NCBI RefSeq assembly: GCF_004362855.1
Contig: NZ_SNXW01000007.1
Span: 124,001-188,000 of the forward strand
Direction: 5' to 3'
Length of the DNA stretch: 64,000 nucleotides
From: Aquabacterium commune
GTDB taxonomy: Bacteria > Pseudomonadota > Gammaproteobacteria > Burkholderiales > Burkholderiaceae_C
The notes under the pieces are model-generated. The model ran no database searches. It worked only from the letters and a program-made list of their open reading frames with translations, and was not told the origin of the DNA. The translations under genes and the position numbers were made by a program. Position 1 is the first letter of the stretch. Every line of letters starts with the position of its first letter. Positions 16,242-25,008 of the stretch are shown here, piece after piece.

Positions 16242-16285
16242 GGCGATGGGCTGAAGCGATGGCTTGAAGCAATGGGTTGAGGCGG
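16239..16285. repeat. 13-bp tandem repeat after a stop codon
   Basis: Three full copies and part of a fourth of a 13-bp unit, consensus TGARGCRATGGSY, begin at the stop codon of the preceding membrane protein gene (16239, 16252, 16265, 16278). Each unit starts with TGA in the reading frame of the upstream gene or one shifted by 13, giving repeated stops. Probably slipped-strand amplification. Confidence 0.65.
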
Positions 16286-16343
16286 CATGCGGGCCGCAAA
16301 CCCATGAGCGAGTTAGGGATGTCCAAACCGCCGGCAGGCACGA

Positions 16344-17825
16344 ATGATGCGCACTTTCCAACCAGAGAGAGCATCCTTCGTGAACCTGATCGTCGCATGG
16401 AACAACGTCGCCCTGGAGGCCATCCGGGCCCTGGGCAAACTGCCCTTCACCAGCCGTGACCGCGAGCGCGGCGGCCCGCCGCAGGTCGCGCGCTCGCTGG
16501 GCGTCATCTACACCACGGTGTACGACGCCTGGGCCGCTTACGACGATGTGGCCAAGCCGCTGCACAGCGGCACGCCACGCCGTCCGGCCGCCCAGCGCAC
16601 CGACGCCAACCGCCGCAAGGCCGTGAGCCAGGCGGCTTACCGCGCCCTGATCGACCAATTCCCCCCCGTCATCTACCCAGAACCGTTCCGCACGGCCTAC
16701 ACGGCCCTGCTGAACGACCACCTGCTGGCCGAGGGACTCACCCCCGGTGACACCAACACCAACGCCAACAACCCTGTGGGCGTGGCCAACCTGGCCGCCA
16801 ACGCCGTGCTGGCCTTTCGCCACGCAGACCACGCCAACCAGGCCAACCTGTACGCCGACAACAGCAGCCCGGCCTACGCCACGGTCAACCCACCGATGGT
16901 CGCTGCCCTGCCTGCGCCCCACGACAGCACGCCGCACGCCGGACGCTGGCAGGCGTTGAGCTACCTGACCCTGGACCACGAGCTCAAGACGCCCCGCTTC
17001 ATCGCGCCGCACTGGGGCGGTGTGGCGCCCTTCGCCATGGCCAACGGCCAGCAATTCCGCCCGGTGACGCCGCCGCAGCACCCGCTGTCGCAAGGCTTCC
17101 TGGACCAGGCGCGGTACGTGATGGACGTGCAGGTGCGCCTGACGGCCGAGCAGAAGGTCACGGCCGAGTACTGGGCCGATGGCCCCAAGTCGGAGCTGCC
17201 GCCCGGCCACTGGACGGAATTCGCCGCCTTCGTGGCCGAGCGCCCGGCCCTCACCGGCTTGCCGCAAAGCGGTGCGCTCGACCTCGGCCAGACGGTGCGG
17301 CTGTACTTCGCGCTGGCCAACGCCATCCTGGACGCCAGCATCGCCACCTGGGATGCGAAGCGCCATTTCGACTACGTGCGCCCCGTCACGGCCATCCGCC
17401 ACCTGTTCCGCGGCAAGCGCGTGCAAGGCTGGGCGGGCCCGGGCCGTGGTGTGCAGGACATCGCCGGCGAGGCCTGGCTCCCGTTCCAGGTGCCGACCTT
17501 CCCCACCCCGCCGTTCTCGGAGTTCACCTCGGGCCACAGCGCCTTTTCGATGGCCGCGGCCACCGTGCTGCGCCAGTTCACCGGCAGCGACCGCTTCGGC
17601 TTCTTCTACGCGCAGACCGAAGCCCTGAAGGCCGATCCGAGCGAGGACGTGGGCGGCATCATCCTGTCGTGGCCCACCTTCACGGCGGCCGCACGCGAGG
17701 CGGGAGAGTCGCGCCTGTACGGCGGCATCCACTTCTACGAGGGCAATGTGGTGGGCCTGGACATCGGCGAGAAGTGCGGCAACGCGGCTTTCGCCAAGGC
17801 CCAGGGGCTGTGGACGGGCGCCTGA
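16344..17825 (+). CDS. Vanadium-dependent haloperoxidase-like PAP2-superfamily protein
   Basis: A 493-residue protein of the vanadium haloperoxidase / PAP2 acid phosphatase superfamily. The phosphate/vanadate pocket is recognisable: RPVTAIRHL supplying an arginine, FTSGHSAFSMA with the SGH triplet, and LYGGIHFYEGN with the vanadate-ligating or catalytic histidine. The long helical N-terminal half (VARSLGVIYTTVYDAWAAYD) is typical of the large bacterial group. No signal peptide is visible at this start (ATG 16344); an in-frame GTG at 16380 is an alternative. Whether it binds vanadate and halogenates, or acts as a phosphatase, cannot be told from sequence. Monocistronic, with lipA convergent downstream. 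Confidence 0.8.
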   Translation: MMRTFQPERASFVNLIVAWNNVALEAIRALGKLPFTSRDRERGGPPQVARSLGVIYTTVYDAWAAYDDVAKPLHSGTPRRPAAQRTDANRRKAVSQAAYRALIDQFPPVIYPEPFRTAYTALLNDHLLAEGLTPGDTNTNANNPVGVANLAANAVLAFRHADHANQANLYADNSSPAYATVNPPMVAALPAPHDSTPHAGRWQALSYLTLDHELKTPRFIAPHWGGVAPFAMANGQQFRPVTPPQHPLSQGFLDQARYVMDVQVRLTAEQKVTAEYWADGPKSELPPGHWTEFAAFVAERPALTGLPQSGALDLGQTVRLYFALANAILDASIATWDAKRHFDYVRPVTAIRHLFRGKRVQGWAGPGRGVQDIAGEAWLPFQVPTFPTPPFSEFTSGHSAFSMAAATVLRQFTGSDRFGFFYAQTEALKADPSEDVGGIILSWPTFTAAAREAGESRLYGGIHFYEGNVVGLDIGEKCGNAAFAKAQGLWTGA

Positions 17826-17862
17826 GCCGCGTCCTCATCCACCCGTCAACGCCCCCGTCGGC

Positions 17863-18891
17863 TCACACCACGCCGGCTTGCATCGCTTGCTGGTCGGCGT
17901 GGTAGCTGGAGCGCACCATCGCACCCACGGCCGCGTGCGTGAAGCCCATCTTCACGGCCTCGGCCTCGAACATCTTGAAGGTGTCCGGGTGCACGTAGCG
18001 CTTGACCGGCAGGTGGTGCCCCGAGGGCGCCAGGTACTGGCCGATGGTGATCATGTCGATGTGGTGTTCGCGCATGTCGCGCATCACCTGCAGCACTTCC
18101 TCATCGGTCTCGCCCAGGCCGACCATGATGCCGCTCTTGGTCGGCACGTCGGGGTGCAGGGCCTTGAACTTCTTGAGCAGGTTCAGGCTGAACTGGTAGT
18201 CGGAGCCCGGGCGCGCTTCCTTGTAGAGGCGCGGCGCGGTTTCCAGGTTGTGGTTCATCACGTCGGGCGGCGCGGCCTTCAGGATCTCCAGGGCGCGCTC
18301 GTCGCGGCCGCGGAAATCGGGCACCAGGATCTCGATGCGCGTGGCGGGCGATTGCGCGCGCACCTGCTGGATGCACTCGACGAAGTGGCCGGCACCGCCG
18401 TCGCGCAGGTCGTCGCGGTCCACCGAGGTGATCACCACGTACTTGAGCTTGAGCGCCGCGATCGTTTTGGCCAGGTTGGCCGGCTCGTTCACATCGAGCG
18501 GATCCGGGCGGCCGTGGCCGACGTCGCAAAACGGGCAGCGGCGCGTGCACTTGTCGCCCATGATCATGAAGGTGGCCGTGCCGTGGCCGAAGCACTCGCC
18601 GATGTTCGGGCAGGAGGCTTCCTCGCAGACCGTGTGCAGCTTGTGCTCGCGCAGGATGTTCTTGATCTCGTAGAAGCGCGTGCTGGGCGATCCGGCCTTG
18701 ACGCGGATCCAGTCGGGCTTCTTCAGCACTTCACCGGCCGGCACGATCTTGATGGGGATGCGCGCGGTCTTGGCTTCGGCTTTCTGCTTGGCAGACGGGT
18801 TGTAAGCGGCGGCCTGGGGCGCTGCGGAACCGGCTTGTGGCTGGCTGGCGGGCACGTCGGCCTGATCTCGGGAGGGGGTGGACTCGGACAT
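17863..18891 (-). CDS. lipA: Lipoyl synthase
   Basis: Radical SAM enzyme inserting two sulfurs into protein-bound octanoyl groups to make lipoyl cofactor. The 342-residue product carries the auxiliary-cluster motif with Cys89, Cys94 and Cys100 ([12 protein letters not shown]), the radical SAM motif CTRRCPFC (Cys115, 119, 122), and the C-terminal RSSYHA whose serine ligates the auxiliary cluster. A 40-residue Ala/Gln-rich N-terminal extension precedes the conserved core. It follows lipB in the same direction after an 84-base gap, so the two consecutive steps of the pathway are adjacent, and it converges on the haloperoxidase-like gene. Confidence 0.98.
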   Translation of the reverse strand: MSESTPSRDQADVPASQPQAGSAAPQAAAYNPSAKQKAEAKTARIPIKIVPAGEVLKKPDWIRVKAGSPSTRFYEIKNILREHKLHTVCEEASCPNIGECFGHGTATFMIMGDKCTRRCPFCDVGHGRPDPLDVNEPANLAKTIAALKLKYVVITSVDRDDLRDGGAGHFVECIQQVRAQSPATRIEILVPDFRGRDERALEILKAAPPDVMNHNLETAPRLYKEARPGSDYQFSLNLLKKFKALHPDVPTKSGIMVGLGETDEEVLQVMRDMREHHIDMITIGQYLAPSGHHLPVKRYVHPDTFKMFEAEAVKMGFTHAAVGAMVRSSYHADQQAMQAGVV

Positions 18892-18975
18892 CCCGTCACT
18901 TTAGCCCATCGGGCTGGGCCCTGGCGTGCGGATGGCCACATCCACCCACCGCTGGCTCGGTGCTCGGCGATGGTT

Positions 18976-19671
18976 TCAGGGCGCCAGGAAGCTGTCGAGG
19001 TGCTGGACCAGGCGGCCCGCGGCTTCGTCCCACGACACCGGCACGCCCAGGCTGGCGAGGTCCACCGTGTTCAGGCCGTTGTAGCCGCAGGGGTTGATGC
19101 GGCCGTAGGGGGCGAGGTCCATGGCCACGTTGAGCGCCACCCCGTGGTAAGTGCAGTGCCGCGAGACCTTGATGCCCAAAGCGGCGACCTTGCCCAGGCC
19201 GCGGAAGGGGGCGGCGGGGTCGGTCGGCCCGGTGAGCGCGGCGTGGGCGAAGGGGTCGTCCAGGCGCACGTAGATGCCGGGGGCGCCCGCCACGCGGTGG
19301 CCGGTGACGCCCAAATCCTGCAGCGTGCGCAGCACGGCCTGCTCGACGCGATAGACGTACTCTTTGACGAAGTAGCCGCGGCGCTGGAGGTCCAGCAGCG
19401 GGTAGGCCACGACCTGGCCCGGGCCGTGGTAGGTCACCTGGCCACCGCGGTTGGTCTGCACCACGGGGATGTGGTCGGGCCCGGGCGGATTGAACAGCAG
19501 GTGCTCGGCCTTGCCGGCCAGGCCCTGGGTGAAGACGGGCGGGTGCTGGCACACCCAGATCTCATCGGGCGTGTCCTCGCTGGGCTTCGCGGTGCGCTGC
19601 TCGGTGAAGGCCTGCATGGCGGCCATCGTCGGCTCGTAGGGCGCCAGGCCCAGGTTCAGTGTCTTCGTCAC
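18976..19671 (-). CDS. lipB: Octanoyl-[acyl-carrier-protein]:protein octanoyltransferase
   Basis: Transfers octanoate from ACP to lipoyl domains of 2-oxoacid dehydrogenases and the glycine cleavage H protein, supplying the substrate of LipA encoded downstream. The 231-residue sequence has the family motif [14 protein letters not shown] (residues 73-86), the conserved Lys161 ([11 protein letters not shown]) and the catalytic Cys195 ([10 protein letters not shown]). The start at 19671 gives normal length. Its first codons lie 49 bases from the stop of dprA, in a short stretch with a 13-bp direct repeat. Cytoplasmic. Confidence 0.97.
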   Translation of the reverse strand: MTKTLNLGLAPYEPTMAAMQAFTEQRTAKPSEDTPDEIWVCQHPPVFTQGLAGKAEHLLFNPPGPDHIPVVQTNRGGQVTYHGPGQVVAYPLLDLQRRGYFVKEYVYRVEQAVLRTLQDLGVTGHRVAGAPGIYVRLDDPFAHAALTGPTDPAAPFRGLGKVAALGIKVSRHCTYHGVALNVAMDLAPYGRINPCGYNGLNTVDLASLGVPVSWDEAAGRLVQHLDSFLAP

Positions 19672-19681
19672 GCAGCGATTG

Positions 19682-19715
19682 TGCAGCAGACCCGTGCAGC
19701 AGACCCGTGCAGCAG
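19682..19715. repeat. 13-bp direct repeat between dprA and lipB
   Basis: Two exact copies and a partial third of TGCAGCAGACCCG (19682, 19695, 19708) lie immediately upstream of lipB. The sequence is unrelated to the other 13-bp array at 16239 but has the same unit length. It fills most of the 48-base gap between the two genes. Confidence 0.7.
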
Positions 19716-19719
19716 TTCT

Positions 19720-20880
19720 TCAGGCCCGGCCGACGCGCTGGAACAGCTGTCCCGGCAGGCGGGCGACCTCGCCCAGGAGTTCGAGCTCCAGCAGGCGCAC
19801 GCCGAGCTCGGCCGGCCCCATGCCGGTGCGCGCCGAGAGCGCCTCCTGGCTGACCGGGTCGAAGCCAAGGGCGGTGAGGACAGGATCGGCGTGACCTGGC
19901 GCATCGGCATCGGCGAACACCGCATCGGCCGCATCGGCCGCATCGCCCGCCTCGGCTGGGTGGCGCACAACAGCGACGTCCAGGCGCAGCTCTTCCATCA
20001 CGTCTTGCGCGGTCTCCACCAGCTTGGCGCCCTGCTTGATGAGGGCGTGGCAGCCGCGGGCCTGGGGCGCGTGGATGGAGCCGGGGATGGCCAGCACCTC
20101 CCGACCCATTTCTGCGGCGAGGCGGGCGGTGATGAGCGAGCCCGATTGCACCGCGGCCTCCACCACCAGGGTGCCGCGCGACAGGGCCGCGACGATGCGG
20201 TTGCGCTTGGGGAAATTGGCGCGCAGCGCGGGGGTGTCGAGCAGGAACTCGCTGAGCAAGAGGCCGTGCTGTCCAATGCGGCGCGCCAGCGCGGTGTGGC
20301 CCTTGGGGTAGATCTGCAGCAAACCCGTGCCCAGGACGGCGATGGTGCTGCCGCCGTCACGTCCGCCTTCTGCCACGGCGGCCAGGCCCCCTTCATGCGC
20401 CGCCGCGTCGATGCCACGCGCCAGGCCGGACACGACCGTCACGCCCGCCTGGCTCAACACCTCGGCAAAGGCCCGGGCGTTTTCCTCTCCTTGCGTGGTG
20501 GCGTGGCGGCTGCCCACGATGGCCACGGCCGGTGTCTGCAGCAAGCGCAAATCGCCCTCGGCGAACAGCAGCAAGGGCGGGTCGGCCGCCTCCAGCAGCG
20601 CGGCCGGGTAGCGCGGGTCGGCCAGCGTCAGGATGGTGCGCTCGGCGAGGGCCTCGCCCTGCCACCAGTCCCAGCTGAGGTCCAGCTGCTCGGCCAGGCC
20701 CTCGGGCGGGGTGGACAGGGAGGCGATGTCACGCGACAGCACCGCCCGCCGCGCCGAGGGGCTGGCATCGAACACCGCCTGGGGCGAGCCGAAGGCCGCC
20801 AGCAGCTTGCGCGCGCTCAGTGGCCCGACACCGGGCGTCATCAGCAGGCGCAGCCAGGCGCTCAGTTCAAGGCGGTCCAT
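19720..20880 (-). CDS. dprA: DNA-processing protein DprA
   Basis: Loads RecA on incoming single-stranded DNA during natural transformation. The 386-residue protein has an N-terminal helix-hairpin region (LLMTPGVGPLSARKLL), the Rossmann-fold DprA core (AIVGSRHATTQG, VVSGLARGIDAAAHEGGL, TIAVLGTGL, NFPKRNRIVAALSRGTLVVEA) and a C-terminal winged-helix domain (LGFDPVSQEALSARTGM). The ATG at 20880 aligns with the usual family start; an in-frame GTG at 20913 would add 11 residues, and neither has a strong ribosome site. It is followed by lipB and preceded by a LysM gene, all on the minus strand. Confidence 0.95.
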   Translation of the reverse strand: MDRLELSAWLRLLMTPGVGPLSARKLLAAFGSPQAVFDASPSARRAVLSRDIASLSTPPEGLAEQLDLSWDWWQGEALAERTILTLADPRYPAALLEAADPPLLLFAEGDLRLLQTPAVAIVGSRHATTQGEENARAFAEVLSQAGVTVVSGLARGIDAAAHEGGLAAVAEGGRDGGSTIAVLGTGLLQIYPKGHTALARRIGQHGLLLSEFLLDTPALRANFPKRNRIVAALSRGTLVVEAAVQSGSLITARLAAEMGREVLAIPGSIHAPQARGCHALIKQGAKLVETAQDVMEELRLDVAVVRHPAEAGDAADAADAVFADADAPGHADPVLTALGFDPVSQEALSARTGMGPAELGVRLLELELLGEVARLPGQLFQRVGRA

Positions 20881-20976
20881 CGGGCAAGTGCATCTGGCAG
20901 GTCCATCGGACACACCGGGGCCAACGCCGCGGTCGCCTCCGGCGATCTCCGGGATCGGTCCTGGGTCAGGGCTGGG

Positions 20977-22194
20977 TCAGGGCTGGGTGAAACGGTCGCC
21001 CGCCTTGACCGGCTCTTTCACGTTGAGGATCAGCGCGTAGGACATGCGGTCGAACACGCGGAACACCAGCAGCAGGCCATGGCGCTCATCGGGCAACTTG
21101 ATCGTGGGCTTGTCGGCCAGGGTCATGTCGCGGATGGTGCGGCCGTCGCGCCAGAGGGCCAGGATGGCACCGCGGTCCAGGCCATCTCGGCTGCCACGGT
21201 TGAGCGCGACGATCTGGTTCTGGCCGGCGCTGAGCGCATCGCCGTAAATGGAGACCAACTGCCCCGCGACGTCCTGGCGCGGTGCGTGCGGCGCCATGTT
21301 GTTGAAGTCGCGCGGGGGCACGGGGGCCAGGCGGTCACCCACCGCGGCTTCCTGGCGGATGCTGTTGACGGTGAAGGTGGACGGCACGACCAGCGGCTGG
21401 CCATCGGCACCCGTGCCTTCGGCGCCTTCACGCACCAGGGCCAGCGTGCCCACGAACTGGGCTTCGTAGCCGAGCACCTCGCGGGTGGCCGGGTCGCGCA
21501 GGGGCTTGGGCTCGCGGAACAGGCGCCAGTCGCGGCGGCCGCCCAGCTCTCCGCGCACATAGGCGGTTTCGCCGCGCGATAGCAGCACGCGGCCTTCTTG
21601 CGTGGCCACCAGGCGCGGGGCCTTGAGCAGCTCGTCGCTGCTGTCGAAGATGACGGCCTCGTTGAAGAAGGGCTCCAGCAGGTGGAGGGGCACCGTGGCG
21701 ATGGCATCGTCGAGGTTGCCCTCGCGCACGCGCGGCGACAGCCTGGCGTTGCCGCTGCTGTCGCTCAGGACCTGGCCCACGCGCAGGCGGGCGCGGCCGT
21801 TGCTCTTGTCGAGGTAGAGCATCTGGCCGGGGAAGATCAGGTGCGGGTTGCGGATTTGCTGCAGGTTCATGCCCCACAGCTCGGGCCAGCGCCAGGGCGA
21901 CTTCAGGAAGAGGCCCGACACGCCCCAGAGGGTGTCGCCGCGCTTGACGGTGTGGCTGTCGGGCGCGTTGGGCGAGAGTTCGGACAGCGGCACGCCGGCT
22001 TCGGCCACCTGCTGGGCGGTGCTGCGCTGCTGCGGGGAGATGGGGAAGTTGGGCTCGGCACGGGCCGACGATGCCAAGGTGGCCACCAGCAACCCGCTCA
22101 CGGCGGCGGCCACGGCAGCGGCGCTTCGGGCAGGCGCGCGCAGGTCAGGACGCGAGGGGGTGTGCGCAGCTTGGGGCAGCGATCGCTGGGTCAT
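20977..22194 (-). CDS. LysM-domain cell-envelope protein
   Basis: A 405-residue secreted or periplasmic protein. A signal peptide with a long hydrophobic segment (VAAAVSGLLVATLA) precedes ARAEPNFP. A LysM peptidoglycan-binding domain follows (HTVKRGDTLWGVSG to FPGQMLYL, about residues 80-130). The rest, about 270 residues, is a conserved region seen in betaproteobacterial LysM proteins encoded back-to-back with def, with no assigned enzymatic role. The start at 22194 has GGAGACC upstream; a longer open frame exists but lacks a signal. The divergent partner is def, 221 bases away. A role in envelope maintenance is inferred. Confidence 0.88.
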   Translation of the reverse strand: MTQRSLPQAAHTPSRPDLRAPARSAAAVAAAVSGLLVATLASSARAEPNFPISPQQRSTAQQVAEAGVPLSELSPNAPDSHTVKRGDTLWGVSGLFLKSPWRWPELWGMNLQQIRNPHLIFPGQMLYLDKSNGRARLRVGQVLSDSSGNARLSPRVREGNLDDAIATVPLHLLEPFFNEAVIFDSSDELLKAPRLVATQEGRVLLSRGETAYVRGELGGRRDWRLFREPKPLRDPATREVLGYEAQFVGTLALVREGAEGTGADGQPLVVPSTFTVNSIRQEAAVGDRLAPVPPRDFNNMAPHAPRQDVAGQLVSIYGDALSAGQNQIVALNRGSRDGLDRGAILALWRDGRTIRDMTLADKPTIKLPDERHGLLLVFRVFDRMSYALILNVKEPVKAGDRFTQP

Positions 22195-22415
22195 CAACAC
22201 GGTCTCCAATGAACAGCAGGTGCACGGACGCGCCAGACACGGCAAAATCCAGGCAATGATCAAATGATTCTGCCCGCAAACGTTGACCCGTCGCAATCAG
22301 TATTGCGCGGTGTTACGACGGGTGATGTCCCCTTCGGCGCGCCTGCCGTTGTGCGGGTTCCACAATCATCGACCGCCCTCCAGCCCCTTTCTGCCTGACC
22401 TGGCACCGACCCGAC

Positions 22416-22922
22416 ATGGCCCTGCTGCCCATCCTCCGCTACCCCGACCCCCGCCTGCACACCGTCGCCAAACCGGTGGCCGAGGTGAACGACCGCATCC
22501 GCCAGCTCGTCGATGACATGCTGGCCACCATGTACGAGGCCAAGGGCGTGGGCCTGGCCGCCACCCAGGTCGATGTGCACGAGCGCGTGGTCGTCATCGA
22601 CACCAGCGAGGAGCGCAACGATGCGCGCGTGCTGATCAACCCGGAAATCATCGCGGCCAGCGACGAGATGATCGTCTGGGAAGAAGGCTGCCTGTCGGTG
22701 CCCACCATCTACGACAAGGTGGACCGCCACGCCCGCGTGCGGGTGCGCGCGCTGAACCGCGACGGCCAGCCTTACGAGTTCGATGCCGACGAGCTGCTGG
22801 CCGTGTGCGTGCAGCACGAGCTGGACCACCTGCTGGGCAAGGTCTTCGTGGAATACCTCTCGCCGCTCAAGCGCAACCGCATCAAGACCAAGATGGTCAA
22901 GCGCGGCAAGGACGAGGCCTGA
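22416..22922 (+). CDS. def: Peptide deformylase
   Basis: Removes the formyl group from nascent N-termini in the cytoplasm. The 168-residue enzyme contains the three metal-site motifs: GVGLAATQ (44-51), EGCLS with ligand Cys92, and QHELDH with ligands His134 and His138 and catalytic Glu135. First gene of a def-fmt pair, 10 bases before fmt, which adds the formyl group to initiator tRNA, so the two opposing reactions are co-encoded. Divergent from the LysM gene. Confidence 0.98.
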   Translation: MALLPILRYPDPRLHTVAKPVAEVNDRIRQLVDDMLATMYEAKGVGLAATQVDVHERVVVIDTSEERNDARVLINPEIIAASDEMIVWEEGCLSVPTIYDKVDRHARVRVRALNRDGQPYEFDADELLAVCVQHELDHLLGKVFVEYLSPLKRNRIKTKMVKRGKDEA

Positions 22923-22932
22923 GCGCCGCCCC

Positions 22933-23910
22933 ATGAGTGCAACCGCCCTGCGCGTGGCCTTTGCCGGCACGCCCGAATTCGCCGCCGTGGCGCTGGACGC
23001 CATCCTGGCGGCCGGCCACACCGTGCCCCTGGTGCTGACCCAGCCCGACCGCCCCGCCGGGCGCGGCATGAAGCTGCAGGCCTCGCCGGTCAAGCAGCTG
23101 GCGCAGCAGCACGGCATCGCCGTGGCACAGCCGCACAGCCTCAGGCTCGATGGCAAGTACCCCGATGAAGCGGCCGCCGCGCGCGAGGCGCTGCAGGCGG
23201 CGCACGCCGATGTGATGGTGGTGGCCGCTTACGGCCTGATCCTGCCGCAATGGACACTGAGCCTGCCCCGCCAGGGCTGCCTGAACATCCACGGCTCCCT
23301 GCTGCCGCGCTGGCGCGGGGCCGCGCCCATCCACCGCGCCATCGAGGCCGGTGACGCCGAAACCGGCATCACCATCATGCAGATGGACGCGGGCCTGGAC
23401 ACGGGCGACATGCTGCTGATCACGCGGGAAGCCATCGGCGCGGACGACACCACGGCCGCGCTGCACGACCGCCTGGCCGCGCTCGGTGGCCGCTGCATCG
23501 TCCAGGCGCTGGCCCAGGCTGCCGCGGGCACGCTGCAGGCCACGCCCCAACCGGCCGAGGGCGTGAACTACGCCCACAAGATCGAGAAGGCCGAAGCGGC
23601 CATCGACTGGCACCTGCCCGCCACCGAGATCGAGCGCCGCGTGCGCGCCTTCGACCCCTTCCCCGGCACGACCTTCACGGTGCACACCGCCCCCGGCAAG
23701 GACAAGGACGAGGTGGTCAAGCTCTGGCGCGCCAGCGTGGTGCCGGCCAGCGGCCAGCCCGGCGAAGTGCTGCGCGCCGAGGGCGACACCCTGGTGGTGG
23801 CCTGCGGCGAACAGGCGCTGGCCTTGCACACGCTGCAACGACCGGGGGGCAAGCGGGTGGCTGCACGTGAATTTCTGCAAAGCTGCACCCTGCCGGCCTC
23901 ATTGGCTTGA
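22933..23910 (+). CDS. fmt: Methionyl-tRNA formyltransferase
   Basis: Transfers a formyl group from 10-formyl-tetrahydrofolate to initiator Met-tRNA. The 325-residue protein shows the N-terminal [11 protein letters not shown] motif, [11 protein letters not shown], the catalytic [14 protein letters not shown] region, and a C-terminal OB-fold domain ([20 protein letters not shown] region here beginning VNYAHK). The start at 22933, 10 bases after def, is the usual one; the frame is open within def but is not coding there. Operon with def; htpX follows after 84 bases. Confidence 0.98.
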   Translation: MSATALRVAFAGTPEFAAVALDAILAAGHTVPLVLTQPDRPAGRGMKLQASPVKQLAQQHGIAVAQPHSLRLDGKYPDEAAAAREALQAAHADVMVVAAYGLILPQWTLSLPRQGCLNIHGSLLPRWRGAAPIHRAIEAGDAETGITIMQMDAGLDTGDMLLITREAIGADDTTAALHDRLAALGGRCIVQALAQAAAGTLQATPQPAEGVNYAHKIEKAEAAIDWHLPATEIERRVRAFDPFPGTTFTVHTAPGKDKDEVVKLWRASVVPASGQPGEVLRAEGDTLVVACGEQALALHTLQRPGGKRVAAREFLQSCTLPASLA

Positions 23911-23994
23911 AACGCGGTCGATGCGCCGCACATGTGCATCTGCCACCATGGGGTGGTGTGCCCTCACACTTGACGGGTCAGGAGGCCCGATGAC

Positions 23995-24843
23995 ATGTTC
24001 AACCTGATGAAAACCGCCGTCCTGATGGCGGCGATCACCGCCCTGTTCATGGCCATTGGCGGCATGGTCGGCGGTCGCACCGGCATGATGCTCGCGCTGG
24101 TCGTGGCCGTGGGCATGAACTTCTTCAGCTACTGGTTCTCGGACCAGATGGTGCTGAAGATGTACAACGCCCGCGAGGTGGACGAAACCACCGCGCCGCG
24201 CTTCTACGCCATGGTGCGCGAGCTGGCCCAGCGCGCCGAGTTGCCCATGCCCAAGGTCTATCTGATCGACGAGGCCGCGCCCAACGCCTTCGCCACCGGG
24301 CGCGACCCCGAGCACGCCGCCGTGGCCGCGACCACCGGCATCCTCAACGTGCTGACCGAACGCGAACTGCGCGGCGTGATGGCGCACGAACTGGCCCACG
24401 TCAAGCACCGCGACATCCTCATCAGCACCGTCAGCGCGACCATGGCCGGTGCCATCTCGATGCTGGCGAACTTCGCCGTGTTCTTCGGTGGCCGCGACTC
24501 GGAAGGCCGTCCGGCCAACCCGCTGGCCGGCATCGCCGTGGCCATCCTGGCACCGCTGGCCGCCAGCCTGATCCAGATGGCCATCAGCCGCGCGCGCGAG
24601 TTCGAAGCCGACCGCGGTGGCGCCGAAATTTCGGGCGACCCGGCCGCCCTGGCCAGCGCGCTCGACAAGATCCACCGCTACGCCCAGGGCATCCCCCTGG
24701 GCCCGGCAGAGGCCCACCCCGAGACGGCGCAGATGATGATCATGAACCCGCTGTCGGCCGGTGGCATCAAGGGCCTGTTCTCGACGCACCCGGCCACCGA
24801 GGAGCGCGTCGCGCGCCTGATGGCCATGGCCCGCGGGCAGTGA
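23995..24843 (+). CDS. htpX: Membrane zinc metalloprotease HtpX
   Basis: M48-family protease of the inner membrane that degrades damaged membrane proteins. The 282-residue product has two N-terminal membrane helices, the catalytic HELAHVKH site (His131, Glu132, His135), the downstream acidic ligand in [11 protein letters not shown], and two further hydrophobic segments around residues 145-200. Length and motifs are standard. It closes the def-fmt-htpX row, an order seen in many betaproteobacteria. No heat-shock promoter could be placed with confidence in the 84-base spacer. Confidence 0.97.
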   Translation: MFNLMKTAVLMAAITALFMAIGGMVGGRTGMMLALVVAVGMNFFSYWFSDQMVLKMYNAREVDETTAPRFYAMVRELAQRAELPMPKVYLIDEAAPNAFATGRDPEHAAVAATTGILNVLTERELRGVMAHELAHVKHRDILISTVSATMAGAISMLANFAVFFGGRDSEGRPANPLAGIAVAILAPLAASLIQMAISRAREFEADRGGAEISGDPAALASALDKIHRYAQGIPLGPAEAHPETAQMMIMNPLSAGGIKGLFSTHPATEERVARLMAMARGQ

Positions 24844-25008
24844 GCCACCCCGTGTGGCCGTGACCTAACGCACGAACCGGGGCCCACTTTCGCGCAAGAG
24901 GGTGCCTGCCGCGACACGCAGGCATCAAGACCGACCGCCCCCCCGCCGATACCCGAGGACGCGCCTTGCCACGCCGTGCGGCTGGGCGCCCCTTGTCCGA
25001 GGATCGGG

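Noticed and set aside
18906-18925. Short hairpin between lipA and lipB
   Set aside because: Only about five base pairs (AGCCC/GGGCT) and no T-run, so not supported as a terminator.
17746-21582. Very long open frame (over 1,200 codons) on the plus strand
   Set aside because: It runs antisense to lipA, lipB and dprA, which have unmistakable family motifs. The translation is His/Gly/Arg/Val-rich low-complexity sequence typical of the complement of high-GC codons.
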